Assembly: GCA_040757455.1 (NCBI GenBank)
Contig: JBFLXE010000085.1
Location: 1 to 11,501, forward strand
Direction of reading: 5' to 3'
DNA: 11,501 bases
Source of the DNA: Kmv42 sp040757455
GTDB taxonomy: Bacteria > Nitrospirota > Thermodesulfovibrionia > Thermodesulfovibrionales > SM23-35
The notes under the pieces are model-generated. The model was not told the origin of the DNA, did not search any database, and saw only the letters and a list, made by a program, of their open reading frames with translations. Shown here in pieces: positions 1 through 5,188 of this stretch. Position numbers and translations under genes: made by a program. Each line of letters begins with the position of its first letter. The stretch's first letter is position 1.

Positions 1-15
1 GATACACTCTGTCAT
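1..15 (-). CDS. Putative transposase, first five codons only
   Basis: The last 15 bases of the minus strand read ATG ACA GAG TGT ATC (MTECI) and run off the window. A Shine-Dalgarno-like AGGATGG lies about 8 to 14 bases upstream, inside the 3' arm of the leader hairpin. The MTEC start matches what I recall of IS1380-type DDE transposases. Five codons are thin evidence, so this call rests mainly on the element-like sequence before it. It could also be an unrelated gene start. Confidence 0.4.
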
Positions 16-91
16 ATAGCCAACCATCCTTTCTTTGGTTTTGAGCCTTTGCAAACTTAATAATACCAAAGCTCTCAGGATTGTTGGCTAT
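16..91 (-). repeat. Long inverted repeat in the transposase leader (translation-masking hairpin)
   Basis: Plus-strand bases 77-91 (AGGATTGTTGGCTAT) are the reverse complement of 16-30 (ATAGCCAACCATCCT) at 14 of 15 positions. A second inner stem pairs CTTTGG (33-38) with CCAAAG (66-71). In minus-strand RNA the distal arm contains the Shine-Dalgarno-like AGGATGG and ends directly against the putative transposase ATG. No T-run follows, so it does not look like an intrinsic terminator. In known IS elements such structures block transposase translation from transcripts that enter from outside; applying that here is inference. Confidence 0.65.
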
Positions 92-169
92 TTTTTTCAG
101 CAGAATTTATGAATTATCTGGGCTAAGGAAGGTCAGACTTGTAACAAGAGAAAGGATATGGTCTTTTCT

Positions 170-454
170 TCAGACAGAAACTCTGCCCTTTTTCATCTCC
201 TCTTCATTAAAGAATTTTCTGTAGAGGACTTCCCACTCCGGGCTTCCCTCGACTATCTTTCTCGAATATGACTGTAGTTTTCTTCTGACGGCTGAATCGA
301 TCTCTTCCCCTATTTTGAGTTCCGATATGATAGTCCTCTTAATTTCGGCCCGTATTTTGCCTTCTTCCTCGGATGGCTCGATCAACTTCTTCTCCAACAG
401 GCCCTTCAGAAGGACATGGCTTAAATGCGAGATTTTATCCTCCGAGAGCATCAT
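170..454 (-). CDS. DUF507 family protein, distal copy
   Basis: A 94-residue, charged, predicted all-helical protein with no signal peptide or membrane segment. It has the DUF507 layout: an N-terminal helix ending in LLEKKLIEPSEEE, a central IRAEIKRTIISELKIGEEID, then VRRKLQSYSRKIVEGSPEW and a short tail. The family has no established function. Its start forms an ATGA overlap with the stop of the preceding DUF507 gene, so the two are translationally coupled. The reading begins MM, and either Met could be used. It aligns with its neighbour by eye (LI-P, EL--E, VR--L--Y, IE/VEG), suggesting an old tandem duplication and perhaps a heterodimer, which is inference. It is the last gene of the rpsF operon before the insertion sequence. 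Confidence 0.85.
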   Translation of the reverse strand: MMLSEDKISHLSHVLLKGLLEKKLIEPSEEEGKIRAEIKRTIISELKIGEEIDSAVRRKLQSYSRKIVEGSPEWEVLYRKFFNEEEMKKGRVSV

Positions 455-732
455 AAAACGAGGTTTCTTTCTTTCACCAATTTCTGTTTCGTCAGTTCGA
501 AAATTCTTTTATAGTCCAGGCGCCCCTTCTCGATTTCACTGGTATAACCCTTCAATATCTCCCTTACTTCTTCATTCAATCTATCTTCTACCATCAATTC
601 GTCAAGGATAAGATTCTCTGTTTCGGACAGGAGTTTTTCCAAATGAACGGTGGGCTTTATGAGGTCTTTTGAGATGAGGTTATCAATTATTTTTTTTGCC
701 ATTGGAGGAACCCATGCTCTGGGAATCCTCAT
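451..732 (-). CDS. DUF507 family protein, proximal copy
   Basis: A 93-residue helical protein. The N-terminal MRIPRAWVPPMAKKIIDNLI is the form I recognise as the typical start of DUF507 proteins; DELMVEDRLNEEVREILKGY and a basic C-terminal helix follow. I chose the ATG at 732 over a TTG at 747 because the family begins there and because it lies one base after the rpsR stop (TAG-A-ATG), which suits coupled translation. There is no clear Shine-Dalgarno sequence of its own. Its stop overlaps the next start as ATGA. The biochemical role is unknown; linkage to rpsR hints at a ribosome- or growth-related role but does not prove one. Confidence 0.85.
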   Translation of the reverse strand: MRIPRAWVPPMAKKIIDNLISKDLIKPTVHLEKLLSETENLILDELMVEDRLNEEVREILKGYTSEIEKGRLDYKRIFELTKQKLVKERNLVL

Positions 733-733
733 T

Positions 734-982
734 CTATTTTTCGGCAAAGGCGAGCAAAGCTATACTCCTTGCTCGTTTGATAGACTCTGTTAATTCCCGC
801 TGATGTTTTGCACAGGTACCTGTCATTCTTCTGGGGAGTATCTTGCCTCTTTCGGTTAGATAGTTTCTGAGGATTCGAACATTCTTGTAATCTATAAACT
901 CCACCTTATCAGAACAAAATCTGCAAAATTTTCTTCTCTGGAATTTTCTCTGCTGCAAATCGGCCCCTTTCTCTCTTCTCAT
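734..982 (-). CDS. rpsR: Small ribosomal subunit protein bS18
   Basis: An 82-residue protein with the S18 core: KFCRFCSDKVEFIDYKNV, then LTERGKILPRRMTGTCAKHQ and the C-terminal IKRARSIALLAF. S18 sits on the 30S platform and pairs with S6, encoded two genes upstream. Cys20, Cys23, Cys57 and His60 make this the zinc-binding (C+) type rather than a Cys-free paralog. The frame stays open upstream to 1042 inside ssb, but the ATG at 982 is preceded by AGGTGG at 5-base spacing and gives the family's usual length, so I start there. It lies 19 bases after the ssb stop. Confidence 0.97.
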   Translation of the reverse strand: MRREKGADLQQRKFQRRKFCRFCSDKVEFIDYKNVRILRNYLTERGKILPRRMTGTCAKHQRELTESIKRARSIALLAFAEK

Positions 983-1001
983 GTATCCACCTATTATGAC
1001 A

Positions 1002-1391
1002 TCAGAATGGCTCCAAATCGGTAGTCTCTTCAGGAATGACATCCGTACTTGATGTCATTTCCTGACTGGCTTCCCTCCGCGGAAGGAACCTTACCGATTG
1101 GGCAATTACTTCAAATTTGCTTTTCTGCTGGCCATCGGATTCCCATCGCCGCTCCTGAAGCCGCCCTTCAACCAGAACCGAACTGCCCTTGTTCAGGTAC
1201 TTGCTGCATGACTCCGCCTGCTTCCCGAAAACTACATTATCTATGAACATCGTCTCCTGCTTAACCTCGTCAGATTGCTTATACCTGTAATTCACGGCGA
1301 TTCTAAAAGATGCTACTGGAGTACCTTGAGGGGTATATCTTAATTCAGGGTCCTTCGTCAGATTACCTATCAAAATCACTTTGTTATACAT
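1002..1391 (-). CDS. ssb: Single-stranded DNA-binding protein
   Basis: A 129-residue bacterial SSB. The OB fold runs from about residue 1 to 108: MYNKVILIGNLTKDPELRYT, TPVASFRIAVN, then FIDNVVFGKQAE, KGSSVLVEGRLQERRWES and FEVIAQSVRFL. A short linker leads to an acidic tip, DLEPF, the equivalent of the DDDIPF tail that recruits replication and repair partners. The linker is short compared with the E. coli protein, giving a compact SSB. It starts 3 bases after the rpsF stop without a convincing Shine-Dalgarno, so translation is probably coupled. The rpsF-ssb-rpsR order is common in bacteria and makes this the housekeeping SSB. Confidence 0.97.
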   Translation of the reverse strand: MYNKVILIGNLTKDPELRYTPQGTPVASFRIAVNYRYKQSDEVKQETMFIDNVVFGKQAESCSKYLNKGSSVLVEGRLQERRWESDGQQKSKFEVIAQSVRFLPRREASQEMTSSTDVIPEETTDLEPF

Positions 1392-1394
1392 CTA

Positions 1395-1745
1395 TTATTC
1401 GCTTTTCTGCTCCGCAGGTTCGGAAACAGCCTCAGCCCTGTCCAGGGTTTGCAATTGTTTAGTACTGAGTTTTATTATCATATATTTTATTACTGCATCA
1501 AAGACCTTGTAGAACTCCTCCAATTTCTTAATTGTCGCCTGTCGCGTTTTGTAATACAATGAGACATACAAACCTTTTTTATGTTTGTTTATTTCATAAG
1601 CGAGTTTCCGTCTTCCCCAGATATCAACTTTGAGAACTTCTCCTCCCTGACCAGCGACCAATTCCTTAATCTTCGTTATTGCCCCCTCAGCTTCTTCATC
1701 GCTAAGAGCCGCATTTAATATGACAATATTTTCATAAACATTCAT
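1395..1745 (-). CDS. rpsF: Small ribosomal subunit protein bS6
   Basis: A 116-residue protein with the S6 ferredoxin-like fold: MNVYENIVILNAALSDEEAE, GGEVLKVDIWGRRKLAYEI, KKGLYVSLYYKTR, LEEFYKVFDAVIKYMIIKL. S6 forms a heterodimer with S18 on the 30S platform. The C-terminus ends in a loose Ala/Glu-rich tail (AVSEPAEQKSE), as in many S6 proteins. The ATG at 1745 has GGGAGA about 8 bases upstream. It is the first gene of the operon, about 30 bases downstream of the inferred transcription start. I saw no clear S6:S18 autoregulatory RNA structure in that short leader. Confidence 0.97.
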   Translation of the reverse strand: MNVYENIVILNAALSDEEAEGAITKIKELVAGQGGEVLKVDIWGRRKLAYEINKHKKGLYVSLYYKTRQATIKKLEEFYKVFDAVIKYMIIKLSTKQLQTLDRAEAVSEPAEQKSE

Positions 1746-1781
1746 TCGAGAAATCTCCCTGATCCATTTTGAGAATCACAT

Positions 1782-1811
1782 TTTATACCACAAGGAGAGC
1801 GACAAAATCAA
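1782..1811 (-). promoter_or_regulatory. sigma70-type promoter of the rpsF operon
   Basis: On the minus strand TTGATT (1806-1811) is followed after 18 bases by TATAAA (1782-1787), then about 36 bases to the rpsF ATG. It is the best -35/-10 pair in the 175-base gap between rpsF and the divergent ppx. It is a consensus match only. Confidence 0.6.
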
Positions 1812-1903
1812 CCTCAGGTCATTTTCACGATATTGTTTAACTCGATTAGTGTTTTTATGAGGCATCCAGCCGCTGATCAAATTTATTTTAGAGAGTTATG
1901 TAC

Positions 1904-1909
1904 TATAAT
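1904..1909 (+). promoter_or_regulatory. Candidate -10 element of the ppx operon, very near the start codon
   Basis: A perfect TATAAT ends only 11 bases before the ppx ATG, which would put the transcription start about 4-5 bases before translation begins. No purine-rich ribosome-binding site is visible before the ATG. No good -35 stands at 16-18 bases upstream (the sequence is AT-rich), so the assignment is tentative. It is consistent with leaderless or near-leaderless expression. Confidence 0.4.
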
Positions 1910-1920
1910 AATAAGCTCTT

Positions 1921-2889
1921 ATGCCTCTGTTTGCTTCCATAGACTTAGGTTCAAATACCATACGACTCCTGATCGGGAAGATCGACAACCATGGACTGAC
2001 TGATATTTATTATGGAAGGCAGATAACACGGCTCGGCTCTGGCCTGCACGAGACCGGAAGACTGCGGCCTGAGAATATGGAAGCCTCGTTGACAGCCCTC
2101 AGGGAATTCTCTTCTTTAATTGATCGATATGGCGTCCTGAGAGTCAGAACAGTTGCCACAAGTGCCCTCAGGGAGGCATCTAATTCAGCCGAATTTTTAC
2201 AAAAAGTAGCTAGCGAAATAGGACTTGAAGTAGAAGTCATCTCCGGCGAGAGAGAGGCAGACCTAACTCTCAAAGGTATTCTCTTTTCTTTTGTGGATAC
2301 TTCATATATGAAAAATCCTCTTTTTATTGTTGACATAGGAGGAGGAAGCACAGAATGGATACTCTATAAACACCCCTCGGCGGTCGACATGGGAAGTATT
2401 CCTCTCGGTGTCATAAAACTTGCTGAAACCGCTATCAGGACAGATCCCGTCTCAAAGCATGATATCAGAGAGTTTAAGGAGAAAACGATACCGTTCATGC
2501 ACAGTATAAACGACAAAATCGGGCATCATTTAAAGCAAAATACCAGCTTTGTGGGAACGGGCGGTACTTTCACAACCATTGCTTCCGTTGATCTCGAATT
2601 GGAGATGTACTCAAGGGAGAAGGTGCATCTCCACAGAATAGCCCTCGAGAGATTACTCCGGATGAGTGCAGGTCTTTCGTCACTTTCTTTACAGGAAAGG
2701 AGAAAAATCAGGGGCCTGGAACCGGAGAGAGCGGACTTGATTATACCGGGTCTACTCCTTACAATAAACATGATGGAATTTTTAAATTTTGAGGAGCTAA
2801 TTATAAGCGAATATGGGATCCTCGAGGGAGTTCTTTTAGAAATCAAGGAGACGAGTGAAGAAGATATTTCAGAGACCAAAAAGTCTTAA
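1921..2889 (+). CDS. ppx: Ppx/GppA family phosphatase (exopolyphosphatase or pppGpp phosphohydrolase)
   Basis: A 322-residue protein of the ASKHA fold. Motifs in order: ASIDLGSNTIRLLIG (5-19, phosphate loop 1), VATSALREASN, GEREADLTLKGI, DIGGGSTEW (138-146, phosphate loop 2), PLGVIKLAE, then VGTGGTFTTIASVD and the HLHRI region. Such enzymes release terminal phosphate from polyphosphate and/or convert pppGpp to ppGpp in the cytoplasm. It is the short form with only the two N-terminal Ppx-GppA subdomains; the C-terminal HD-like extension of E. coli Ppx is absent. The sequence does not tell polyP from pppGpp preference. The start fits the family N-terminus. The last 35 bases overlap korB in another frame, so it heads the ppx-korB-korC-argA unit. 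Confidence 0.92.
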   Translation: MPLFASIDLGSNTIRLLIGKIDNHGLTDIYYGRQITRLGSGLHETGRLRPENMEASLTALREFSSLIDRYGVLRVRTVATSALREASNSAEFLQKVASEIGLEVEVISGEREADLTLKGILFSFVDTSYMKNPLFIVDIGGGSTEWILYKHPSAVDMGSIPLGVIKLAETAIRTDPVSKHDIREFKEKTIPFMHSINDKIGHHLKQNTSFVGTGGTFTTIASVDLELEMYSREKVHLHRIALERLLRMSAGLSSLSLQERRKIRGLEPERADLIIPGLLLTINMMEFLNFEELIISEYGILEGVLLEIKETSEEDISETKKS

Positions 2890-3604
2890 GGATGTGCCTT
2901 TCAGATATTGCCCCGGATGTGGTCACAGCCTCGTTCACCGATTGATTGCAGAGTGCATTGACAGTCTCGGGATAAGAGATAAGGTCATAGGAATCGCTCC
3001 TGTTGGGTGCGCCGTCTTTGCATATGATTACTTTAATTTTGACATGCTCGAAGTTGCGCATGGCAGGCCTCCCGCAGCAGCAACAGGTCTCAAGCGTGCT
3101 CTTCCTGACAGAATCATCTTCTCTTATCAGGGAGATGGTGACCTTGCTGCAATTGGAACTGCGGAGATAATCCATGCTGCAAACAGAGGAGAAAATATCT
3201 CCGTCTTTTTCATCAATAATGCTACATACGGAATGACGGGAGGGCAAATGGCTCCCACTACTCTTCTCGGCCAGAGGACTTCAACGACTCCTTCAGGGCG
3301 AGACAGGAAAAGAGACGGCTATCCTTTAAGAATAGCCGAACTCCTTGCGACAGTTGAGGGAGCCTCTTTGATCGTAAGGACTGCTGTGCACTCCGTAAAA
3401 AATCTGATCGACACAAGAAAGGCTATAGAGAAATCTTTTAGATATCAGGCGGAAGGAAAGGGGTTCAGCCTCGTAGAGATCCTTTCACCCTGTCCGGTTG
3501 ATTGGAAACTCTCACCAAAGGACTCTTTGGCATGGGTGCAAGAAGAGATGGTGCCAGTCTATCCTCTTGGTACATTCAGAGACAGGTTCGGGGAGAATAA
3601 TTAG
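2855..3604 (+). CDS. korB: 2-oxoacid:ferredoxin oxidoreductase, beta subunit (KorB/OorB type)
   Basis: A 249-residue thiamine-diphosphate and iron-sulfur subunit of an enzyme that oxidatively decarboxylates a 2-oxoacid to its acyl-CoA with reduction of ferredoxin. CPGCGH (Cys19, Cys22), Cys52 in VGCAVF and Cys213 in SPCPVDW match the four [4Fe-4S] ligands of this family. GDGDLAAIGTAE (93-104) and NNATYGMTGGQMAPTT (121-136) form the ThDP/Mg site; the latter is typical of 2-oxoglutarate or branched-chain 2-oxoacid enzymes rather than pyruvate ones. The start is GTG with AAGGAG four bases upstream, inside the ppx end (35-base overlap). The alpha subunit that normally precedes it is not in this window. 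The exact substrate is unresolved. Confidence 0.93.
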   Translation: MKKIFQRPKSLKDVPFRYCPGCGHSLVHRLIAECIDSLGIRDKVIGIAPVGCAVFAYDYFNFDMLEVAHGRPPAAATGLKRALPDRIIFSYQGDGDLAAIGTAEIIHAANRGENISVFFINNATYGMTGGQMAPTTLLGQRTSTTPSGRDRKRDGYPLRIAELLATVEGASLIVRTAVHSVKNLIDTRKAIEKSFRYQAEGKGFSLVEILSPCPVDWKLSPKDSLAWVQEEMVPVYPLGTFRDRFGENN

Positions 3605-3607
3605 CTG
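3590..3607 (+). promoter_or_regulatory. Shine-Dalgarno and CTG start codon of korC abutting the korB UAG stop
   Basis: GGGGAG (3590-3595), nine bases (3596-3604, ending in the korB stop TAG), then CTG at 3605. The ribosome-binding site is strong and well spaced for CTG. No ATG, GTG or TTG lies in this frame between the korB stop and the core GFGGQG motif. The next in-frame ATG (3683) would remove 26 residues including that motif. Confidence 0.65.
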
Positions 3608-4162
3608 GAACAGAGAATCATCATCGGGGGCTTCGGTGGTCAAGGCATACTGTTCCTTGGGAAAATAATAGCATATGCCGGCATGCTCGAAGGTAAGGAA
3701 GTTACATGGTTTCCGTCCTATGGAGCAGAGGTCAGAGGGGGAACCGCAAACTGCACCATAATTGTCTCTGATGAACTTATAGGGTCTCCGGTTGTTGCAA
3801 ACCCGGATATCCTTATCGTAATGAGTGATGCATCTCTCAATAGATTTCTTCCAAGGCTAGAGCGCAAGGGCCTTCTCTTGTTCGACTCATCCCTCATAAA
3901 AGAACGCGTGACTCGTGCTGACATCTGCATTGTCGGGGTTCCGGCAACAGAGATCGCGAGGAAGATCGGGGATACAAAGTCTGCGAATATGGTATTGCTC
4001 GGGGTTCTGATAGCAGAAACGCAAATATTGAAGGATGATTTGGTGCTTCAGGCCGTTAACAGCTTGATGCCGGACAGAAAAAAGAGGCTGGCAGAAAATA
4101 ACAAAAAAGCGATAAAGGAAGGGATAAGGTACATTGAAGATAAGAAAAGCCCGAATCGCTGA
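3605..4162 (+). CDS. korC: 2-oxoacid:ferredoxin oxidoreductase, gamma subunit, with CTG start
   Basis: From the CTG this is 185 residues: (M)EQRIIIGGFGGQGILFLGK, then GKEVTWFPSYGAEVRGGTANC, PDILIVMSDASLNRF and VLLGVLIAE. These are hallmarks of the POR gamma domain, the structural subunit of KorABC/OorABC-type enzymes. Family members normally begin with Met exactly where CTG stands, one codon after the korB stop and in the same frame. A start at the ATG of 3683 would delete the conserved glycine loop, so I reject it. Alternatives are initiation at an ATC/ATA codon, UAG read-through giving a beta-gamma fusion, or a sequence error at one base. The 3' end overlaps the next gene by 29 bases. The symbol follows the oorC/korC usage; some databases use korG. 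Confidence 0.88.
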   Translation: MEQRIIIGGFGGQGILFLGKIIAYAGMLEGKEVTWFPSYGAEVRGGTANCTIIVSDELIGSPVVANPDILIVMSDASLNRFLPRLERKGLLLFDSSLIKERVTRADICIVGVPATEIARKIGDTKSANMVLLGVLIAETQILKDDLVLQAVNSLMPDRKKRLAENNKKAIKEGIRYIEDKKSPNR

Positions 4163-4586
4163 TTTAAGAGATGTTCATAGAATAATTAACGATTTTGCAA
4201 AAAAGGAATTGATGCTTCCGCGGTCACTCAGTGAACTCTATGAAACGCTCAGAGATTTTGTAATCTGCGAAAACGAAGGGATTGTTTGTGGAGTTTGTGC
4301 ACTCCACATCATGTGGGAGGATCTTGCGGAAATACGTTCACTTGCAGTCGAGACAGAATATCAGAACAAGGGCATTGGAAAAGATCTTATCAAGGAGTGT
4401 CTCAGAGAGGCAGAGTCACTGGGGATAAAGAAGGTCTTCGCTCTCACATACAATCCGGAATTTTTTAGAAAAATAGGATTTGAATACGTTGACAAGGCAA
4501 CCCTTCCTCAGAAGATATGGGGAGATTGTCTGAAGTGTCCTCGCTTCCCGGAATGCGATGAGCATGCAATGATAAAAAATCTGTAA
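4134..4586 (+). CDS. argA: Short ArgA-type GNAT acetyltransferase (probable amino-acid N-acetyltransferase)
   Basis: A 150-residue single-domain GNAT enzyme. RKARIADLRDVHRIINDFAK opens the fold; EIRSLAVETEYQNKGIGKDLI holds the acetyl-CoA loop (Q77-N-K-G80-I-G82), and FALTYNPEFFRKIGFEYVDK closes it. The arrangement LYETLRDFVICE...GVCALHIMWEDLAEIRSLAV resembles the stand-alone N-acetylglutamate synthases (Rv2747-like) that catalyse the first step of arginine synthesis, without the amino-acid-kinase domain of E. coli ArgA. The start is TTG with AAGG four bases upstream, 29 bases inside korC. The C-terminus has Cys132, Cys135 and Cys141 (DCLKCPRFPEC), a possible metal site that I recall in some homologues. 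Substrate is inferred from resemblance only; no other arg gene is nearby. Confidence 0.72.
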   Translation: MKIRKARIADLRDVHRIINDFAKKELMLPRSLSELYETLRDFVICENEGIVCGVCALHIMWEDLAEIRSLAVETEYQNKGIGKDLIKECLREAESLGIKKVFALTYNPEFFRKIGFEYVDKATLPQKIWGDCLKCPRFPECDEHAMIKNL

Positions 4587-4615
4587 TCATCAAATTATTT
4601 CCATAGAAGATTTCC

Positions 4616-4777
4616 TCATTCCACTTTTTCAAAGGCATCCTTAGGCGCCCCGCAGACAGGGCATATCCAATTGTCGGGCAGCTGATCGAAGGGAGTGCCT
4701 GGTTTTACTCCCGAATCAGGGTCACCGTATTCGGGATCATAAATATATCCGCACACGGTACAGCGATACTTAGTCAT
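4616..4777 (-). CDS. Rubredoxin
   Basis: A complete 53-residue rubredoxin: MTKYRCTVCGYIYDPEYGDP at the start, then GVKPGTPFDQLPDNWICPVC near the end. The iron ligands Cys6, Cys9, Cys39 and Cys42 and the conserved aromatic and DNW residues are all present. It is a small cytoplasmic one-electron carrier with a mononuclear Fe(SCys)4 site, serving for example oxidative-stress reductases or other redox partners in anaerobes. GGGAG lies about 7 bases before the ATG. The gene overlaps the hisI stop by 8 bases, so the two are co-translated. It converges with argA across about 30 bases with no evident terminator. The electron partner cannot be read from this context. Confidence 0.96.
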   Translation of the reverse strand: MTKYRCTVCGYIYDPEYGDPDSGVKPGTPFDQLPDNWICPVCGAPKDAFEKVE

Positions 4778-5105
4778 TTCTTTCTCCCTTTAAAATATAT
4801 CTATAAAAGCATGTCCTGTGTCCGGTGTGGCAAGCAGCTGCGCCGTGTTGAATTACTCTGGCAAGAAGCGTATCTTCATCACAATCATAAAGAATCTCCT
4901 TAACTTCCTGCACGTGACCTGATGTTTCTCCCTTTTTCCAGTACTTTTGCCTTGAGCGCGACCAGAAGTGCGTATATCCCGTTTCGATCGTCATCTCGAG
5001 AGATTTTCTGTCCATATAGGCCATCATCAAGACTTCCCCCGTATTGACGTCCTGAATGATAGCAGGTATCAATCCTTTTTCATCATATTTCAGTTCCGGC
5101 AACAT
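4770..5105 (-). CDS. hisI: Phosphoribosyl-AMP cyclohydrolase
   Basis: A 111-residue monofunctional HisI, the third step of histidine synthesis, opening the adenine ring of phosphoribosyl-AMP. It shows GEVLMMAYMDRKSLEMTIET, THFWSRSRQKYWKKGETSGH, the metal-binding DCDED (Asp74, Asp76, Asp78) and HGAAACHTGHRTCFYR with zinc ligands Cys92 and Cys99. No HisE (PRA-PH) domain follows, unlike fused HisIE proteins, and the protein ends ILKGERND. I start at the ATG of 5105, preceded by GGGAGG, rather than 18 bases further up. No other his gene is in the window, so the histidine pathway is dispersed here. Confidence 0.96.
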   Translation of the reverse strand: MLPELKYDEKGLIPAIIQDVNTGEVLMMAYMDRKSLEMTIETGYTHFWSRSRQKYWKKGETSGHVQEVKEILYDCDEDTLLARVIQHGAAACHTGHRTCFYRYILKGERND

Positions 5106-5188
5106 GTTACCTCCCAGTGACACTTGAAGACCATCAAGAGACCCGAAAACACTTTATCTGGCTCAACGAGTGTCTGAATTTTGGTTAT

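Larger units (their letters stand above)
1..122 (-). mobile_element. 5' end of an insertion sequence, probably IS1380-like, running off the left edge
   Basis: Read on the minus strand, unique sequence after the DUF507 gene gives way at 122 to CCCAGATAATTCATAAATTC, which contains an imperfect palindrome (103-120 on the plus strand). A long hairpin (16-91) and an ATG (15-13) opening MTECI follow. From memory, IS1380-family elements have ends of the CC...ATAATTCAT type and many of their transposases begin MTEC; this is the reason for the family guess, and no search was made. The base string ctaa (123-126) just outside could be one copy of a 4-bp target duplication, but the other end lies outside the window. 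Intactness cannot be judged. Confidence 0.5.

Noticed and set aside
138..148. Perfect short palindrome CTTGTAACAAG between the DUF507 gene and the IS end
   Set aside because: A five-base stem with a one-base loop cannot form a normal hairpin and has no T run; not a terminator.
1002..1042. Longer rpsR product starting inside ssb
   Set aside because: The extra 20 residues are unlike S18, and the ATG at 982 has a proper ribosome-binding site.
1746..1781. S6:S18 autoregulatory leader in front of rpsF
   Set aside because: The predicted leader is only about 30 bases and I could not draw the expected bulged stem.
3602..3604. UAG as a pyrrolysine codon in a beta-gamma fusion
   Set aside because: The stop falls at the normal end of beta and normal start of gamma, with a well-placed Shine-Dalgarno for a separate start; no supporting pyl gene is visible.
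3683..4162. korC starting at the ATG of 3683
   Set aside because: This would remove the conserved GFGGQG loop and first strand of the gamma domain, which are intact in the frame upstream.
4587..4615. Bidirectional terminator between argA and the rubredoxin gene
   Set aside because: The 29-base gap is AT-rich but has no paired stem.
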